In this document: piece after piece, positions 1-32,700 of the stretch
How positions within the stretch are numbered: position 1 is the stretch's first letter
Layout of the letters: the number at the start of each line of letters is the position of its first letter
Origin: Brachyhypopomus gauderio
Taxonomy: Eukaryota > Chordata > Actinopteri > Gymnotiformes > Hypopomidae
Assembly (NCBI RefSeq): GCF_052324685.1
Contig: NW_027506874.1
Location: 402,001-466,000 of the forward strand
Length of the DNA stretch: 64,000 nucleotides
Reading direction: 5' to 3'
Made by a program: the position numbers and the translations under genes
The notes under the pieces: model-generated
Seen by the model: the letters and a program-made list of their open reading frames with translations, nothing else
What the model was told of the DNA's origin: nothing
Databases searched by the model: none

Positions 1-3000
1 GGGCTGTAGTTGAGTGAACAGGTCTAGCGGCTGTAGTTGAGTGAACAGGTCTAGGGTCTGTAGTTGAGTGAACAGGTCTAGGGGCTGTAGTTGAGTGAAC
101 AGGTCTAGGGGCTGTAGTTGAGTAGGGGCTGTAGTTGAGTAAACAGGTCTAGGGGCTGTAGTTGAGTGAACAGGTCTAGGGGCTGTAGTTGAGTAAACAG
201 GTCTAGGGGCTGTAGTTGAGTGAACAGGTCTAGGGGCTGTAGTTGAGTAAACAGGTCTAGCGGCTGTAGTTGAGTGAGCAGGTCTAGGGGCTGTAGTTGA
301 GTAAACAGGTCTAGCGGCTGTAGTTGAGTGAGCAGGTCTAGGGGCTGTAGTTGAGTGAACAGGTCTAGGGGCTGTAGTTGAGTGAACAGGTCTAGGGACT
401 GTAGTTGAGTAGGGGCTGTAGTTGAGTAAACAGGTCTAGGGGCTGTAGTTGAGTAAACAGGTCTAGGGGCTGTAGTTGAGTGAACAGGTCTAGGGGCTGT
501 AGTTGATTTGAACATGTCTAGGGGCTGTAGTTGAGTGAACAGGTCTAGGGGCTGTAGTTGAGTGAACAGGTCTAGGGGCTGTAGTTGAGTAAGCAGGTCT
601 AGGGGCTGTAGTTGAGTGAGCAGGTCTAGGGGCTGTAGTTGAGTGAACAGGTCTAGGGGCTGTAGTTGAGTGAACATGTCTAGGGGCTGTAGTTGAGTGC
701 ACAGGTCTAGGGGCTGTAGTTGAGTGAACAGGTCTAGGGGCTGTAGTTGAGTGAGCAGGTCTAGGGGCTGTAGTTGAGTGAACAGGTCTAGGGGCTGTAG
801 TTGAGTGAACAGGTCTAGGGGCTGTAGTTGAGTGAGCAGGTCTAGGGGCTGTAGTTGAGTGAACAGGTCTTGGGGCTGTAGTTGAGTGAGCAGGTCTAGG
901 GGCTGTAGTTGAGTGAACATGTCTAGGGGCTGTAGTTGAGTGCACAGGTCTAGGGGCTGTAGTTGAGTGAACAGGTCTAGGGGCTGTAGTTGAGTGAGCA
1001 GGTCTAGGGGCTGTAGTTGAGTGAACAGGTCTAGGGGCTGTAGTTGAGTGAACAGGTCTAGGGGCTGTAGTTGAGTGAACAGGTCTAGCGGCTGTAGTTG
1101 AGTGAACAGGTCTAGGGGCTGTAGTTGAGTGAACAGGTCTAGCGGCTGTAGTTGAGTGAACAGGTCTAGGGTCTGTAGTTGAGTGAACAGGTCTAGGGGC
1201 TGTAGTTGAGTGAACAGGTCTAGGGGCTGTAGTTGAGTAGGGGCTGTAGTTGAGTAAACAGGTCTAGGGGCTGTAGTTGAGTGAACAGGTCTAGGGGCTG
1301 TAGTTGAGTGAACAGGTCTAGGGGCTGTAGTTGAGTAAACAGGTCTAGGGGCTGTAGTTGAGTGAACAGGTCTAGGGGCTGTAGTTGAGTAAACAGGTCT
1401 AGGGGCTGTAGTTGAGTGAACAGGTCTAGGGGCTGTAGTTGAGTGAACAGGTCTAGGGGCTGTAGTTGAGTGAACATGTCTAGGGGCTGTAGTTGAGTGC
1501 ACAGGTCTAGGGGCTGTAGTTGAGTGAACAGGTCTAGGGGCTGTAGTTGAGTGAGCAGGTCTAGGGGCTGTAGTTGAGTGAACAGGTCTAGGGGCTGTAG
1601 TTGAGTGAACAGGTCTAGGGGCTGTAGTTGAGTGAGCAGGTCTAGGGGCTGTAGTTGAGTGAACAGGTCTTGGGGCTGTAGTTGAGTGAGCAGGTCTAGG
1701 GGCTGTAGTTGAGTGAACATGTCTAGGGGCTGTAGTTGAGTGCACAGGTCTAGGGGCTGTAGTTGAGTGAACAGGTCTAGGGGCTGTAGTTGAGTGAGCA
1801 GGTCTAGGGGCTGTAGTTGAGTGAACAGGTCTAGGGGCTGTAGTTGAGTGAACAGGTCTAGGGGCTGTAGTTGAGTGAACAGGTCTAGCGGCTGTAGTTG
1901 AGTGAACAGGTCTAGGGGCTGTAGTTGAGTGAACAGGTCTAGCGGCTGTAGTTGAGTGAACAGGTCTAGGGTCTGTAGTTGAGTGAACAGGTCTAGGGGC
2001 TGTAGTTGAGTGAACAGGTCTAGGGGCTGTAGTTGAGTAGGGGCTGTAGTTGAGTAAACAGGTCTAGGGGCTGTAGTTGAGTGAACAGGTCTAGGGGCTG
2101 TAGTTGAGTGAACAGGTCTAGGGGCTGTAGTTGAGTAAACAGGTCTAGGGGCTGTAGTTGAGTGAACAGGTCTAGGGGCTGTAGTTGAGTAAACAGGTCT
2201 AGGGGCTGTAGTTGAGTGAACAGGTCTAGGGGCTGTAGTTGAGTAAACAGGTCTAGGGGCTGTAGTTGAGTGAACAGGTCTAGGGGCTGTAGTTGAGTAA
2301 ACAGGTCTAGCGGCTGTAGTTGAGTGAGCAGGTCTAGGGGCTGTAGTTGAGTAAACAGGTCTAGCGGCTGTAGTTGAGTGAGCAGGTCTAGGGGCTGTAG
2401 TTGAGTGAACAGGTCTAGGGGCTGTAGTTGAGTGAACAGGTCTAGGGACTGTAGTTGAGTAGGGGCTGTAGTTGAGTAAACAGGTCTAGGGGCTGTAGTT
2501 GAGTAAACAGGTCTAGGGGCTGTAGTTGAGTGAACAGGTCTAGGGGCTGTAGTTGAGTGAACAGGTCTAGGGGCTGTTGTTGAGTAAACAGGTCTAGGGG
2601 CTGTAGTTGAGTAAACAGGTCTAGGGGCTGTAGTTGAGTGAACAGGTCTAGGGGCTGTAGTTGAGTAAACAGGTCTAGGGGCTGTAGTTGAGTGAACAGG
2701 TCTAGGGGCTGTAGTTGAGTAAACAGGTCTAGGGGCTGTAGTTGAGTGAACAGGTCTAGGGGCTGTAGTTGAGTAAACAGGTCTAGCGGCTGTAGTTGAG
2801 TGAGCAGGTCTAGGGGCTGTAGTTGAGTAAACAGGTCTAGGGGCTGTAGTTGATTAAACAGGTCTAGGGGCTGTAGTTGAGTGAACAGGTCTAGGGGCTG
2901 TAGTTGAGTGAACAGGTCTAGCGGCTGTAGTTGAGTGAACAGGTCTAGGGGCTGTAGTTGAGTGAACAGGTCTAGCGGCTGTAGTTGAGTGAACAGGTCT

Positions 3001-3119
3001 AGCGGCTGTAGTTGAGTGAACAGGTCTAGGGGCTGTAGTTGAGTGAACAGGTCTAGGGGCTGTTGTTGAGTAAACAGGTCTAGGGGCTGTTGTTGAGTAA
3101 ACAGGTCTAGGGGCTGTAG
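1..3119. repeat. 27-bp minisatellite array with higher-order duplication
   Basis: About 115 tandem copies of a 27-bp unit (core CTGTAGTTGAGTGAACAGG) fill the first 3.1 kb and continue past the left edge. Units differ at a few positions (GTGAAC, GTAAAC, GTGAGC, GTGCAC). The rare variants repeat at long intervals: AACATG variants near 670 and 914 recur near 1471 and 1717, so a block of about 800 bp has itself been duplicated. Long open frames here exist only because 27 is a multiple of three; they are not genes. The array probably lies in an intron or upstream of the dcst1-like gene. Confidence 0.97.
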
Positions 3120-4621
3120 TTGCTACTATCCACTTTGTACTGGGAACACCCTACAAACTGGTGTTCAGACCAGTCACTAGCCATCACAATTTGGTCCTTG
3201 TTGAGGTCTGTCAGAACCATGAACTCTTTCTCACGCTTCCAACCATGAACACCCAGACGTGTGTGTTCACGTAGTGCCCAGGGCGGCCCAGCCCTCCACA
3301 GCTGGAACAAAATCAGTGTTGTTCACTTTATCAGGTTTTACTGTGTGTGTGTATACAATAATATCAAAGACTCATTGTTCCTACAACTGCTCAAAGGCTG
3401 TTGAATCACAATATTCCAGTGAAGTAGTGGTGCAGTGTGGGTAATGTAGTTATAGAGATGTTTTGATAAGTGCACAGTAGGCTGATGTAGCCAACAGATC
3501 TGGGGCTTTAATGGATCCATGTGTTGGTCAGTGTGCTTGTTTACTAGCTTATATCACAATAGGCCAACTGTGCATCTTTAACAAACGTGGGCTTTTTAAG
3601 CAATAAGAACATTTCACATTACATGAGATCAAATAGTTGTAATTTTGAGTCATTACATTGTCTATGTACCTAAACCCTGCAGAGACATTTTGGCAAGCAC
3701 ACAATGTTGCATTTTTTAAGTGTTTGTTTGCTTGTTGCATTTTTGTCTCATGAGGAGTTTCACGGTGGGAAACATCTGACTATGATAAAAATGAACGCCA
3801 CATCCGTCCTTATTTACTGCTGTAGTCCCCACACAGGACATGTGTTTGTGTTCAGCACCTACGAGGTGGAGAAGGAAGTTGGTGTGAGCACTACTGTTGT
3901 GAGCAGAGATCTGTTAACGTAACTGTGTCCTTCAGAAATGTGAATCAGGGCTGTAGTGAGCAGCTGGCAGGTCTTTTCTACAGAAAGGAGAGCGTGATAG
4001 TGTGTGTACAGCTGCTCTGGTGCACAGGGACACTTCAGCGAGCTGCAGTGATCTCACACGCTCAGCCCTCTGACGCTCAGCGTGCAGGAATCAGGACATC
4101 CACTGGGAGAATTTAGTTATCATGTGAAGAATCTAATTATTGTGTGGTCTGTTGTTTTGTACCCTTGGCACAGGAAGGTTTGCACAGTTGCTATTGGGTC
4201 CCTTAAATTCAACAAAATGAAAACAAACAGCATATAGTATTGCACAATGATTCTATCCCTTGCACTGTTATTATTTATTGCTCTTTGCAAAATAGCAAAC
4301 AAAGTCTAAGGTTCCATTTATTTATCACTAAATGGATTGTTTTCTGTGATAAACACAATTTGAACCTATACAAATTGAACAGAAGCTCTCTAGTGTTTAT
4401 TTAAGTGTTTATATTTACAGACAGGAGATAGTTAGAAAGCTCAACTAAACACTTTTTTGAGCTGTAGAATTTTTAGACTGCTGCAGAATTGTGAGTGATA
4501 ACAGTGCTGTGTTTGTAGCCACGCACAGTTTTGACCTACTGCCCTGATTTGACATCCTACTCTACTGTCCCCTGTTCCCTCCGTCTGACGGGGACCTGCA
4601 TGGGCTCCTGGTCCCCGCCAG
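3120..4621. other. No gene recognised; probable dcst1 intron
   Basis: Ordinary non-repetitive, AT-rich sequence between the first minisatellite and the first recognisable dcst1-like exon. Short open frames near 3704-3922 and 3925-4116 have acceptor-like starts, but I could not match them to the DC-STAMP family. Upstream exons of the gene could hide here. Confidence 0.5.
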
Positions 4622-6461
4622 AGAGAGAAGAGGCGGATTCTCTTCCTCTACAACCTGCAGATCCAAAGACGTGTTTCCTACGTCAGCAGGCAGTGCAGAC
4701 GTCTGAGGAGTCGGCGAACACCACCCAGACCGGTGTGTAGGTTACACTACCACACCCAGACTGGTGTGTGGGTTACACTACCAAACCCAGACCGGTGTGT
4801 AGGTTACACTACCAAACCCAGACTGGTGTGTGGCTTACACTACCAAACCCAGACCGGTGTGTAGGTTACACTACCAAACCCAGACCGGTGTGTGGGTTAC
4901 ACTACCAAACCCAGACCGGTGTGCAGGTTACACTACCAAACCCAGACCGGTGTGTGGGTTACACTACCAAACCCAGACCGGTGTGTAGGTTACACTACCA
5001 AACCCAGACCGGTGTGTGGGTTACACTACCAAACCCAGACCGGTGTGTGGGTTACACTACCAAACCCAGACCGGTGTGTAGGTCACACTAACAAACCCAG
5101 ACCGGTGTGTAGGTTACACTACCACACCCAGACTGGTGTGTGGGTTACACTACCACACCCAGACCGGTGTGTAGGTTACACTACCACACCCAGACTGGTG
5201 TGTGGGTTACACTACCAAACCCAGACCGGTGTGTAGGTTACACTACCAAACCCAGACCGGTGTGTGGGTTACACTACCAAACCCAGACCGGTGTGTGGGT
5301 TACACTACCAAACCCAGACCGGTGTGTAGGTCACACTAACAAACCCAGACCGGTGTGTAGGTTACACTACCACACCCAGACTGGTGTGTGGCTTACACTA
5401 CCAAACCCAGACTGGTGTGTAGGTTACACTACCAAACCCAGACCGGTGTGTAGGTTACACTACCACACCCAGACCGGTGTGTAGGTTACACTACCACACC
5501 CAGACTGGTGTGTAGGTTACACTACCAAACCCAGACCGGTGTGTAGGTTACACTACCACACACAGACCGGTGTGTAGGTTACACTACCAAACCCAGACCG
5601 GTGTGTAGGTTACACTACCACACCCAGACTGGTGTGTGGCTTACACTACCAAACCCAGACCGGTGTGTAGGTTACACTACCACACCCAGACCGGTGTGTA
5701 GGTTACACTACCACACCCAGACCGGTGTGTAGGTCACACTACCACACCCAGACTGGTGTGTGGCTTACACTACCAAACCCAGACCGGTGTGTAGGTTACA
5801 CTACCACACCCAGACCGGTGTGTAGGTTACACTACCACACCCAGACTGGTGTGTGGGTTACACTACCAAACCCAGACCGGTGTGTGGGTTACACTACCAA
5901 ACCCAGACCGGTGTGTAGGTTACACTACCAAACCCAGACCGGTGTGTGGGTTACACTACCAAACCCAGACCGGTGTGTGGCTTAAACTACCAAACCCAGA
6001 CCGGTGTGTAGGTCACACTACCAAACCCAGACCAGTGTGTAGGTCACACTGCCAAACCCAGACTGTTCACATTATGACCAAAAATCTCTGTTACTGAAAA
6101 CGTTGTCATTAGCAGTACACGCTGTATCGTTATACATCATCATGAATTCTAGAGGGAACATCTCAACATGGAAGGATATCAAGATTATAATGATGAGAGC
6201 TGTTATAATAGTAATAGTGTGTGGGTGTAAGTCCTCCATAACGCAGGACTACCATCATGTTGCTACAGCAAACAAAGAGAAACAAGCATACTAAAATCCT
6301 TCTGAAAAATCTTTTTCTTTCTCTCTTCTCCTGACTCTGTCTCTCCCTCTCTCTCTCCACCCCTCTCTCTCCTTCTCTCTCTCCACCCCTCCCTCTTTCC
6401 ATCTCTCTCTATCCCCCCACACATCCCTCTCTCTTTCTCTCTCCCCACACCTCTCTCTTTC

Positions 6462-6492
<31 letters not shown>

Positions 6493-6752
6493 CCCTCTCT
6501 CTCCCTCTCTCTCAGGTGTTGGGAGTGTTGCTGGCCCCTCTGGAGTGTTTGGGCTGTAGACTCTGCTGGTGCTGGGTGTGTGAGGAGCGTGTGGGGCAGA
6601 ACCAGGTTGTGTGGTGTTCTACCCCAGCCTGTCCAGCTCTCTACTGCCCCCAGTGCTGGAGGGACCTGGGCGGGTGTTGTGTCTGCTCCACACACAAGCA
6701 GAGTCAGGCTGAGGACAGTTCCTCAGACACACACCTTTACTATGTCAGCTGA
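4622..6752 (+). CDS. dcst1: DC-STAMP domain-containing protein, C-terminal exons (dcst1-like, partial)
   Basis: Two exons are readable. Exon 4622-4732 (37 codons) starts REKRRILFLYN and continues basic, resembling the segment after the last membrane span in DCST1/DCST2. Exon 6516-6752 follows a CT-rich acceptor and ends in TGA. It carries a cysteine-rich RING-like tail with CWVC, CSTPAC, YCPQC and CCVC, which could bind zinc. Both junctions are phase 0. An AATAAA lies at 6804. DCST1/2 are multi-pass sperm membrane proteins needed for sperm-egg fusion in animals (established knowledge). The choice of DCST1 over DCST2 rests on position: DCST1 lies directly upstream of ADAM15 in human. Earlier exons were not found. 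The donor at 4733 sits in the first unit of the minisatellite that fills the intron. Confidence 0.72.
4722..6066. repeat. 31-bp minisatellite in the dcst1-like intron
   Basis: About 43 copies of a 31-bp unit (core CCAGACCGGTGTGTAGG, alternating with TGTGTGG and ACTGGTG variants). The first unit includes the last bases of the exon ending at 4732 and its GT donor, so the array seems to have been seeded by the exon-intron boundary. Confidence 0.95.
6317..6515 (+). repeat. CT-rich microsatellite forming an acceptor tract
   Basis: Impure (CT)n sequence directly abuts the AG at 6514-6515 that precedes the last dcst1-like exon. It probably serves as a very long polypyrimidine tract. Confidence 0.85.
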
Positions 6753-6803
6753 CCGCTGACATTTACACTATGAACGCAACAAGCTGTATCCAACCTTTAC
6801 TGT

Positions 6804-6809
6804 AATAAA
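6804..6809 (+). terminator. Poly(A) signal AATAAA of the dcst1-like gene
   Basis: Canonical hexamer 52 bases after the stop codon, in the correct orientation. Confidence 0.6.
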
Positions 6810-7079
6810 GGAATGATATGAACGCCAGTCATGTATTCAAAAAACATCTCCATAAACAGACAAGCATGTATTTATCATGTTAGCCAAACTTTTATTTACA
6901 CATTTTGTACACATGGTTTCTGAAGTAGCCTACATACTGTTATATATATTTGTATGTCCTCGTTTAAAAAAATATTTGTTTGTGTGTGTGTGTGTGTGTG
7001 TGTGTGAGATAATGTTTCTTATTCTGAACACAGCCATTTTCCCATTTGATTCCGTCTAAACCCAAACATAATGTTTCTG

Positions 7080-7628
7080 ACGCAGTTGTACTATCCGGGC
7101 AGTAAGGAGTTAAGGTTCAGATCCCGCCCACCGGCTCCCCAACACGGAGACGTAAACACTCGGTTCGGCCCGGGCGGCTCACTCCTGGGGTGGTGGGAAG
7201 GTGTCGGGCACCTTTAGTGGTTCGGAGCTGAGAAATAAGAGAAGTTCGCGTGATTTTCTCATTAACGACACCGGCGGTATGGGAGGTTTTTGAGACAGAG
7301 ATGAGGACTCGGTCAGGGAGCCGCCCGTGTGTGTGTGTGTATGTGTGTGTGTCCGAGCCGTGGGCCGAGACACGGCGTCCAGGTCCAACCGGAGACTTCA
7401 CGCGTAAAAGGGGGCAGGTGGGCAGTTGTGGACCTGTGTGAGCTGCACGGTCAGTGATGGACAGATTCACACAGCCCAGTTACAGCGGCTCTGACCGGTT
7501 CACTGAGACTACGTACTGACGAATGCATCTGAATTTTCGGGAACTACTGCTGTAGTTTTTCATGTGAGGTCCAACGAAAGTGGCTCTCAGTCTTCTCGGT
7601 TCCTCTTCTGTGGACAGAACTGTATACA
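7080..7628 (+). promoter_or_regulatory. adam15: Probable adam15 promoter and 5' UTR
   Basis: A GC-rich, CpG-containing stretch (CCCGCCCACCGG near 7123, CGGCCCGGGCGG near 7165) lies between the dcst1-like poly(A) signal and the adam15 start codon at 7629. This fits a TATA-less housekeeping-type promoter. No transcription start can be fixed from sequence. Confidence 0.45.
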
Positions 7629-27672
<20,044 letters not shown>

Positions 27673-28431
27673 GGAGGCCCCCCCCCGGGCCCGGTGTGGA
27701 CCTGCTGGGCCCAGTGTGGATGTGCTGGGCCAGCACACTTGCACAATTCTGATTGCACTGACCACTCTGTGGAGCCTGAGAGATGATTCACAAATGGACG
27801 TCTTGGCAAAAACCCAAACAGGATGGATGTCTGGCGGACGACCTCACGTCGGTCCTGTACTGTCATTATGAGCACATCCATGAAGAAAGAGTCCTGAACG
27901 TGCGGAGGGTTGCTGCCCACACGGCCGTCTTGTTGTGCTAATCGGAGCGATGCATGTCCCTGTGAGTCAGCGCTGACTCCAGCAGGCCAGGTGTCTACCC
28001 ACCACCTGTACGCTGCTGCTCCACACCTCCGCTGCACCGCTGGGAAACACACCCTTCACTTTCAGCCAGTAATTGAGAATGATATATTCTATAACTCTAG
28101 CTGACTCTCACTGGAGTCCTATAACGTGCAGCGGCCTAGCCGACTCAGTACCGACCCGAAAGGGTTGTGGTTTATGTAACTCTTCCATCCCGCCTGGTTC
28201 CCTTGAGCATGCGGCCCAAGGTTGACCATGGAGTTTGGGACATTGACTAACATCATTTGTTTAAAGTAAAACATGTGTTGAATGCCAAGAGGAATGACGT
28301 GTGGACGTGTCCCCAGTGTCCGGACGTGTCCCCAGTGTCCCCAAACATTTGTTTGGACTATTTGCCTTTTGTAAATCCCTAATGTGACAGATTGAGATTG
28401 ATGTGCATCTTGTAATACAGTATTTTTATGC

Positions 28432-28437
28432 AATAAA
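28432..28437 (+). terminator. adam15: Candidate poly(A) signal of adam15
   Basis: AATAAA 760 bases after the stop codon at 27670-27672, followed by a GT-rich stretch. No earlier canonical hexamer was noticed in the 3' UTR. Confidence 0.55.
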
Positions 28438-28959
28438 CATGTGACTTGTTTTCAGTGATGAGTTGTTCTGTATTTTTGGTACACAGTAGTGATTTTGACG
28501 ACACACGTCCAGACATACAGTAATGGCAGATAAGATAAGGGGTTATGTGTATGATAGGGGGTATGTGTGATTCATGTTTAGTTGTCATAACTCTTCCCAT
28601 TCTTAACCTCTTTATAAACACAGTGTCTGCAAAAACTATTTATTATGTTTGTGTAAAATAACAAATAATTAATTTAATATAAATATAAATAACAAAGAAA
28701 TTTTAAAAATTGAAAAAAATATATATATGTATTTTAAACATTCTTTTGAAAAGCTCAGTGTCTACCTCTTGATGAGCAGTGTACTCCACTAACTCAAGAA
28801 CCATCACATACTGACCGAGGGCAGAACTCGGCCTAAACACGGATTACAGCAAGTGTGGGAATCTGCACCGCCACTGTTCTCAGAACTGCTGCGGAGTGCA
28901 GAGTCATTTATAGCACCACACACACTACGGCCAGGAAGCTGTGCTGTTTTTTTGAATAC

Positions 28960-29094
28960 ACACTGTCTCAAAGCAGGTTTAAAATGTTTGGGTCTAAATC
29001 TCCACTGAGCAAGACTGTGGTAACACGGGCAAGGAAGATAATCCTGCAGACAGAGGATGAAACGTAGGGGGGACCAAGACTCAAGGAGACCGTC
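28960..29094 (-). mobile_element. Decayed L2-like 3' fragment
   Basis: Similar in order to the L2 tail elsewhere in the window (CAAAGCAGG, CTGAGCAAG, GGCAAGGAAG, ACCAAGACTCA, CCGTCCTC) but heavily diverged. The neighbouring 15-bp repeat seems to grow out of its end. Confidence 0.5.
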
Positions 29095-29360
29095 CTCTTA
29101 GGACAGCCCAGCTAGGACAGCCCAGCTAGGACAGCCCAACTAGGACAGACCAGCTAGGACAGCCCAGCTAGGACAGCCCAGCTTGGACAGCCCAGCTAGG
29201 ACAGCCCAGCTAGGACAGCCCAGCTAGGACAGCCCAGCTAGGACAGCCCAGCTAGGACAGACCAGCTAGGACAGCCCAACTAGGACAGCCCAACTAGGAC
29301 AGACCAGCTAGGACAGCCCAGCTAGGACAGACCAGCTAGGACAGACCAGCTAGGACAGCC
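29095..29360. repeat. 15-bp minisatellite
   Basis: About 18 copies of CTAGGACAGCCCAG and close variants (CAACTAGGACAGACC) between adam15 and the semaphorin. Confidence 0.93.
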
Positions 29361-29750
29361 CATGTACACAACCCTATTGTAGTCCAGGCAGCTAGTACAG
29401 AGTGCAAGCAACTGTTATGCCTTTCTGATTTTGCTATTTAAAAAAGGAACATCTCAAAAAAGGTGACGCAGTTGACGAGCCTGTTCTGTGTTTGTCATGT
29501 TGATAACATTTCAATCAGGACTTTTTTTTTTTACGTGTTTCATATCCTGAGCACGGAGCCAGAATGTTAAGGTGACATCTGCCCTCGCTGCTGTGTGCGA
29601 GAAGTGTCAGAACTGAAGTGAAGCCTGTGGTTAACATCTTCCTTCCTCTTCATCAGTGGAGATGTGAGCAGAGCTCCATTTCTGAACTTCCGTGTTGAGT
29701 TAATCTGACGCAAGTGTGCACTGGTGCCTGTCCTGCTGGGTCTCCTCACT

Positions 29751-32700
29751 ATGACGGGTGTTCATGGATTCTGGACTTTCTGTATCATTTTAGGGTTCCT
29801 GCATCTCTCACAAAGCGGCGTCACTCCAAGGACCTCCTTTCTTATCGGTGGGTAGCAACATTTACTGGATTATTTTTATTAACTTTTTATTGTCTTTATT
29901 GTTTGATTTTAAGACCTCATAAAGTAACGGAAAATTCTATCAAGAATAATTAGTCATTTCTAATATATAAACAATACAAATTAAATCTGATACTCCAGCA
30001 CAAAATAACAAAGTTAAGTTTTTTTTAACACTGGCCTATCTAGAAATCATTTTAACAGCTTCAGACAAAGTTTGATCTAAAGTTGAGGCACAATGAATTT
30101 AAATCTGGTGTAATGGAGAAATAAAATGTCTAGATTCATAAAAACAAAATGCAAATATTAATAATACTAAAAATGATAATACAAAACTTGGCCTCTACTT
30201 TCTTGGAAGATATTCAGGAAAATCTAGTTCAAACATTGAATGTGATTTACACCATCATTCATTTCCATTGTGACCAAATACAGAATCTTAAATCAACATG
30301 CACCAAGATTAAAAGATAGTAATTTAACTAAATTCACAAAAAAGACCCACTACTCATGCTTAAGTTACCACACTAGTAATTAAGATAATTTTCTTAACTA
30401 TAATGTCTCAAAGATGTGTTATCTATAAAACCACAATTAGACGTTGATGAAATCTACAACCATCTTTTAGCAGCTCTGATGATAAAGATTATTTGCTATA
30501 TCTGAGCACATGTGTATCTGATGAGCACGTGTGTATCCGATAACGGTTTTCTCTGAAACTCCTAACCAAAATGGGCTCAGTTCTTCGAACAGTCATGTCA
30601 GTACAGCACAAGTTCACATAACCCACTGAGAAGAAAGAATGTAAGAGACCACCAACCCCAAACGTCATGACACGTTCTACAACGTTATATCTACAATACA
30701 CATTTAATCATTCTTATAACCCAACAGGTGAATGGTTTTAATAATAGCAGTCTAGCCTTTTCTCATGGCATTTATGCTTTATTTCTTAAAAGCTTGGCTT
30801 AAATGTCATTTTATTAATAGAACAAAAATTATTTTTAGAAGTATTTAAGTTCATATGGCCACTTATTAAAAAAATAAGTGAAAATGTTGATAACATATTT
30901 TCTTTAGATGAAGTTTAGAGACTCGCATCTCTGGTTGCCATGGCACCCATGCTTGGTGAGTGTTGACAACGTTGCTCAGGACGGTTCCTCTTGTAGTTGT
31001 GCTGTTTCACAACAGCTACAGTTGTGTTTCCCAGGAGCTCCAGGCCGCCCCCTCTCTCAACTCAACGATGTTCAAAACACCAGCACGCTGCTGCTGAGCC
31101 CAGACGCTGCCACGCTGTTCGTCGGGGGTCGTGATGCTGTGCTGTCCATCGACGTCAGTCAGTCTGATGGCATCACACTTAAGAACAAGGTCTGTCTGTA
31201 GTATTAAAAAACCCATAAAGTGTTACTGATTTCTTTGATACTTGAGTTTCCTTTGATTATGAGTTTGAACTTAAGTGTGAGTACACATGAATAATAATTT
31301 CCTATTTTAGCAGGATAACATGAGTTTGTTTTACAGTTTGACTGGGTAGCACCAGAAGACTGTGGACGTGACTCTGGAGTGTCCAACAAGGTGGGGTCTG
31401 CTTCCTTATCATGTTTATTGACAAGGTCAAGTTCTGGTCACCATCTTGGGTTATTTACCCAACCTTTTATTTATGAACAATGCATTCTGTTATTTCAATG
31501 TTTCAATCAATCTAAATTAGTTTTTCTTGAATTCTACAGATTTGTACAAACTTCGTCCGGATTTTGCAGTTCATCAACTCGACTCATTTGTATGCTTGTG
31601 CGTCGGGGCCTTCAAGACCACTCTACACAATCCTAGTAAGGCCCAGTCCTGTTTGAGTTACGTATAGGCCCAGTCCTGTTTGAGTTACGTATAGGCCCAG
31701 TCCTGTTTGAGTTACGTATCTTCTCCTGGTTTTCTGCTCATATGTGTGGCTCAACCTCAGGGAACCCAATGCTTCTCTCTCAGACTGCAGATTCTTTGAA
31801 CATCAGCAAAATGCCAGAGCAGGTCAAAGGTCACTGCCCCTACCGTGAGAAAGAGAGGAGCACAGCTCTTGTTGTGGGTGAGACCTGTCGGGATTCACAA
31901 CCTGCGTAGCATCCGCTTACACAATAACAGAACAGCCCAGTACACGCCTGTGTCAACACATTACACGCCCGTCTGAACAGTGATAACTCTGGAATCTTAG
32001 TAAAAATGAAAGGTGCTTTTTGCTCAGATGGAAAACTGTTTACTGCCACAACAAGTGACTATTTTGGAAAGACACCTGTCATCGGACGTTATTTTAGCGA
32101 CAACAGAAATGACCTACAACTTTCAGATCCTAAACCCCTCAAAGGTTCGTCTTTCTCGAACTTTTGCCAGCATAATTTTACACCCTGATCACAGCAAGCC
32201 ATGACAGTGAACGCTCTCTCTCTCTCTCTCTCTCTCTCATCTAGATGCTACTTTCATCAGCTCCTTCTTCATCCCCAGCGAGGGGAAGGTGCTGTTTTTC
32301 TTCAGGGAAGAAGGAACCGAGTACAAATTCATCAATGAATTCACTGTGTCGCGTGTGGCCCAAGTCTGTATAGTAAGCAGGCCTTTCTCCTCATTCTCAT
32401 CTGCTTACAGCAATACATTAGATGTTTGCTGATAAATGCTTAAAATTTTAAATCCAGCACACAAGGTGGGTTATTGCTATTGGAGACACGTCCCTATCTG
32501 TGCCTGGCAATACACCAGCATGCATTTGAATCTGCATGCTCCCAAGAAACAGCATAAAGCTATTTTGCAATGCTGAGTTAGTCCGAATCGCAGTACCACA
32601 CGTGTCCTCTGTGGTGAAATCCATCCCAGAATCCCATTCACTGGATAGGGGATCTAGGTAGGTTTGAAAACCAAGGTGGGCAGAACTGGGTGACATCACG

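Noticed and set aside
105-1745. Long open frames (up to 546 codons, - strand) in the left-hand array
   Set aside because: They arise because the 27-bp unit is a multiple of three and lacks stops. No start context, domain or splice signal supports a gene.
3704-4116. Candidate upstream dcst1 exons
   Set aside because: Acceptor-like sites precede short frames, but the translations do not match the DC-STAMP family well enough to call.
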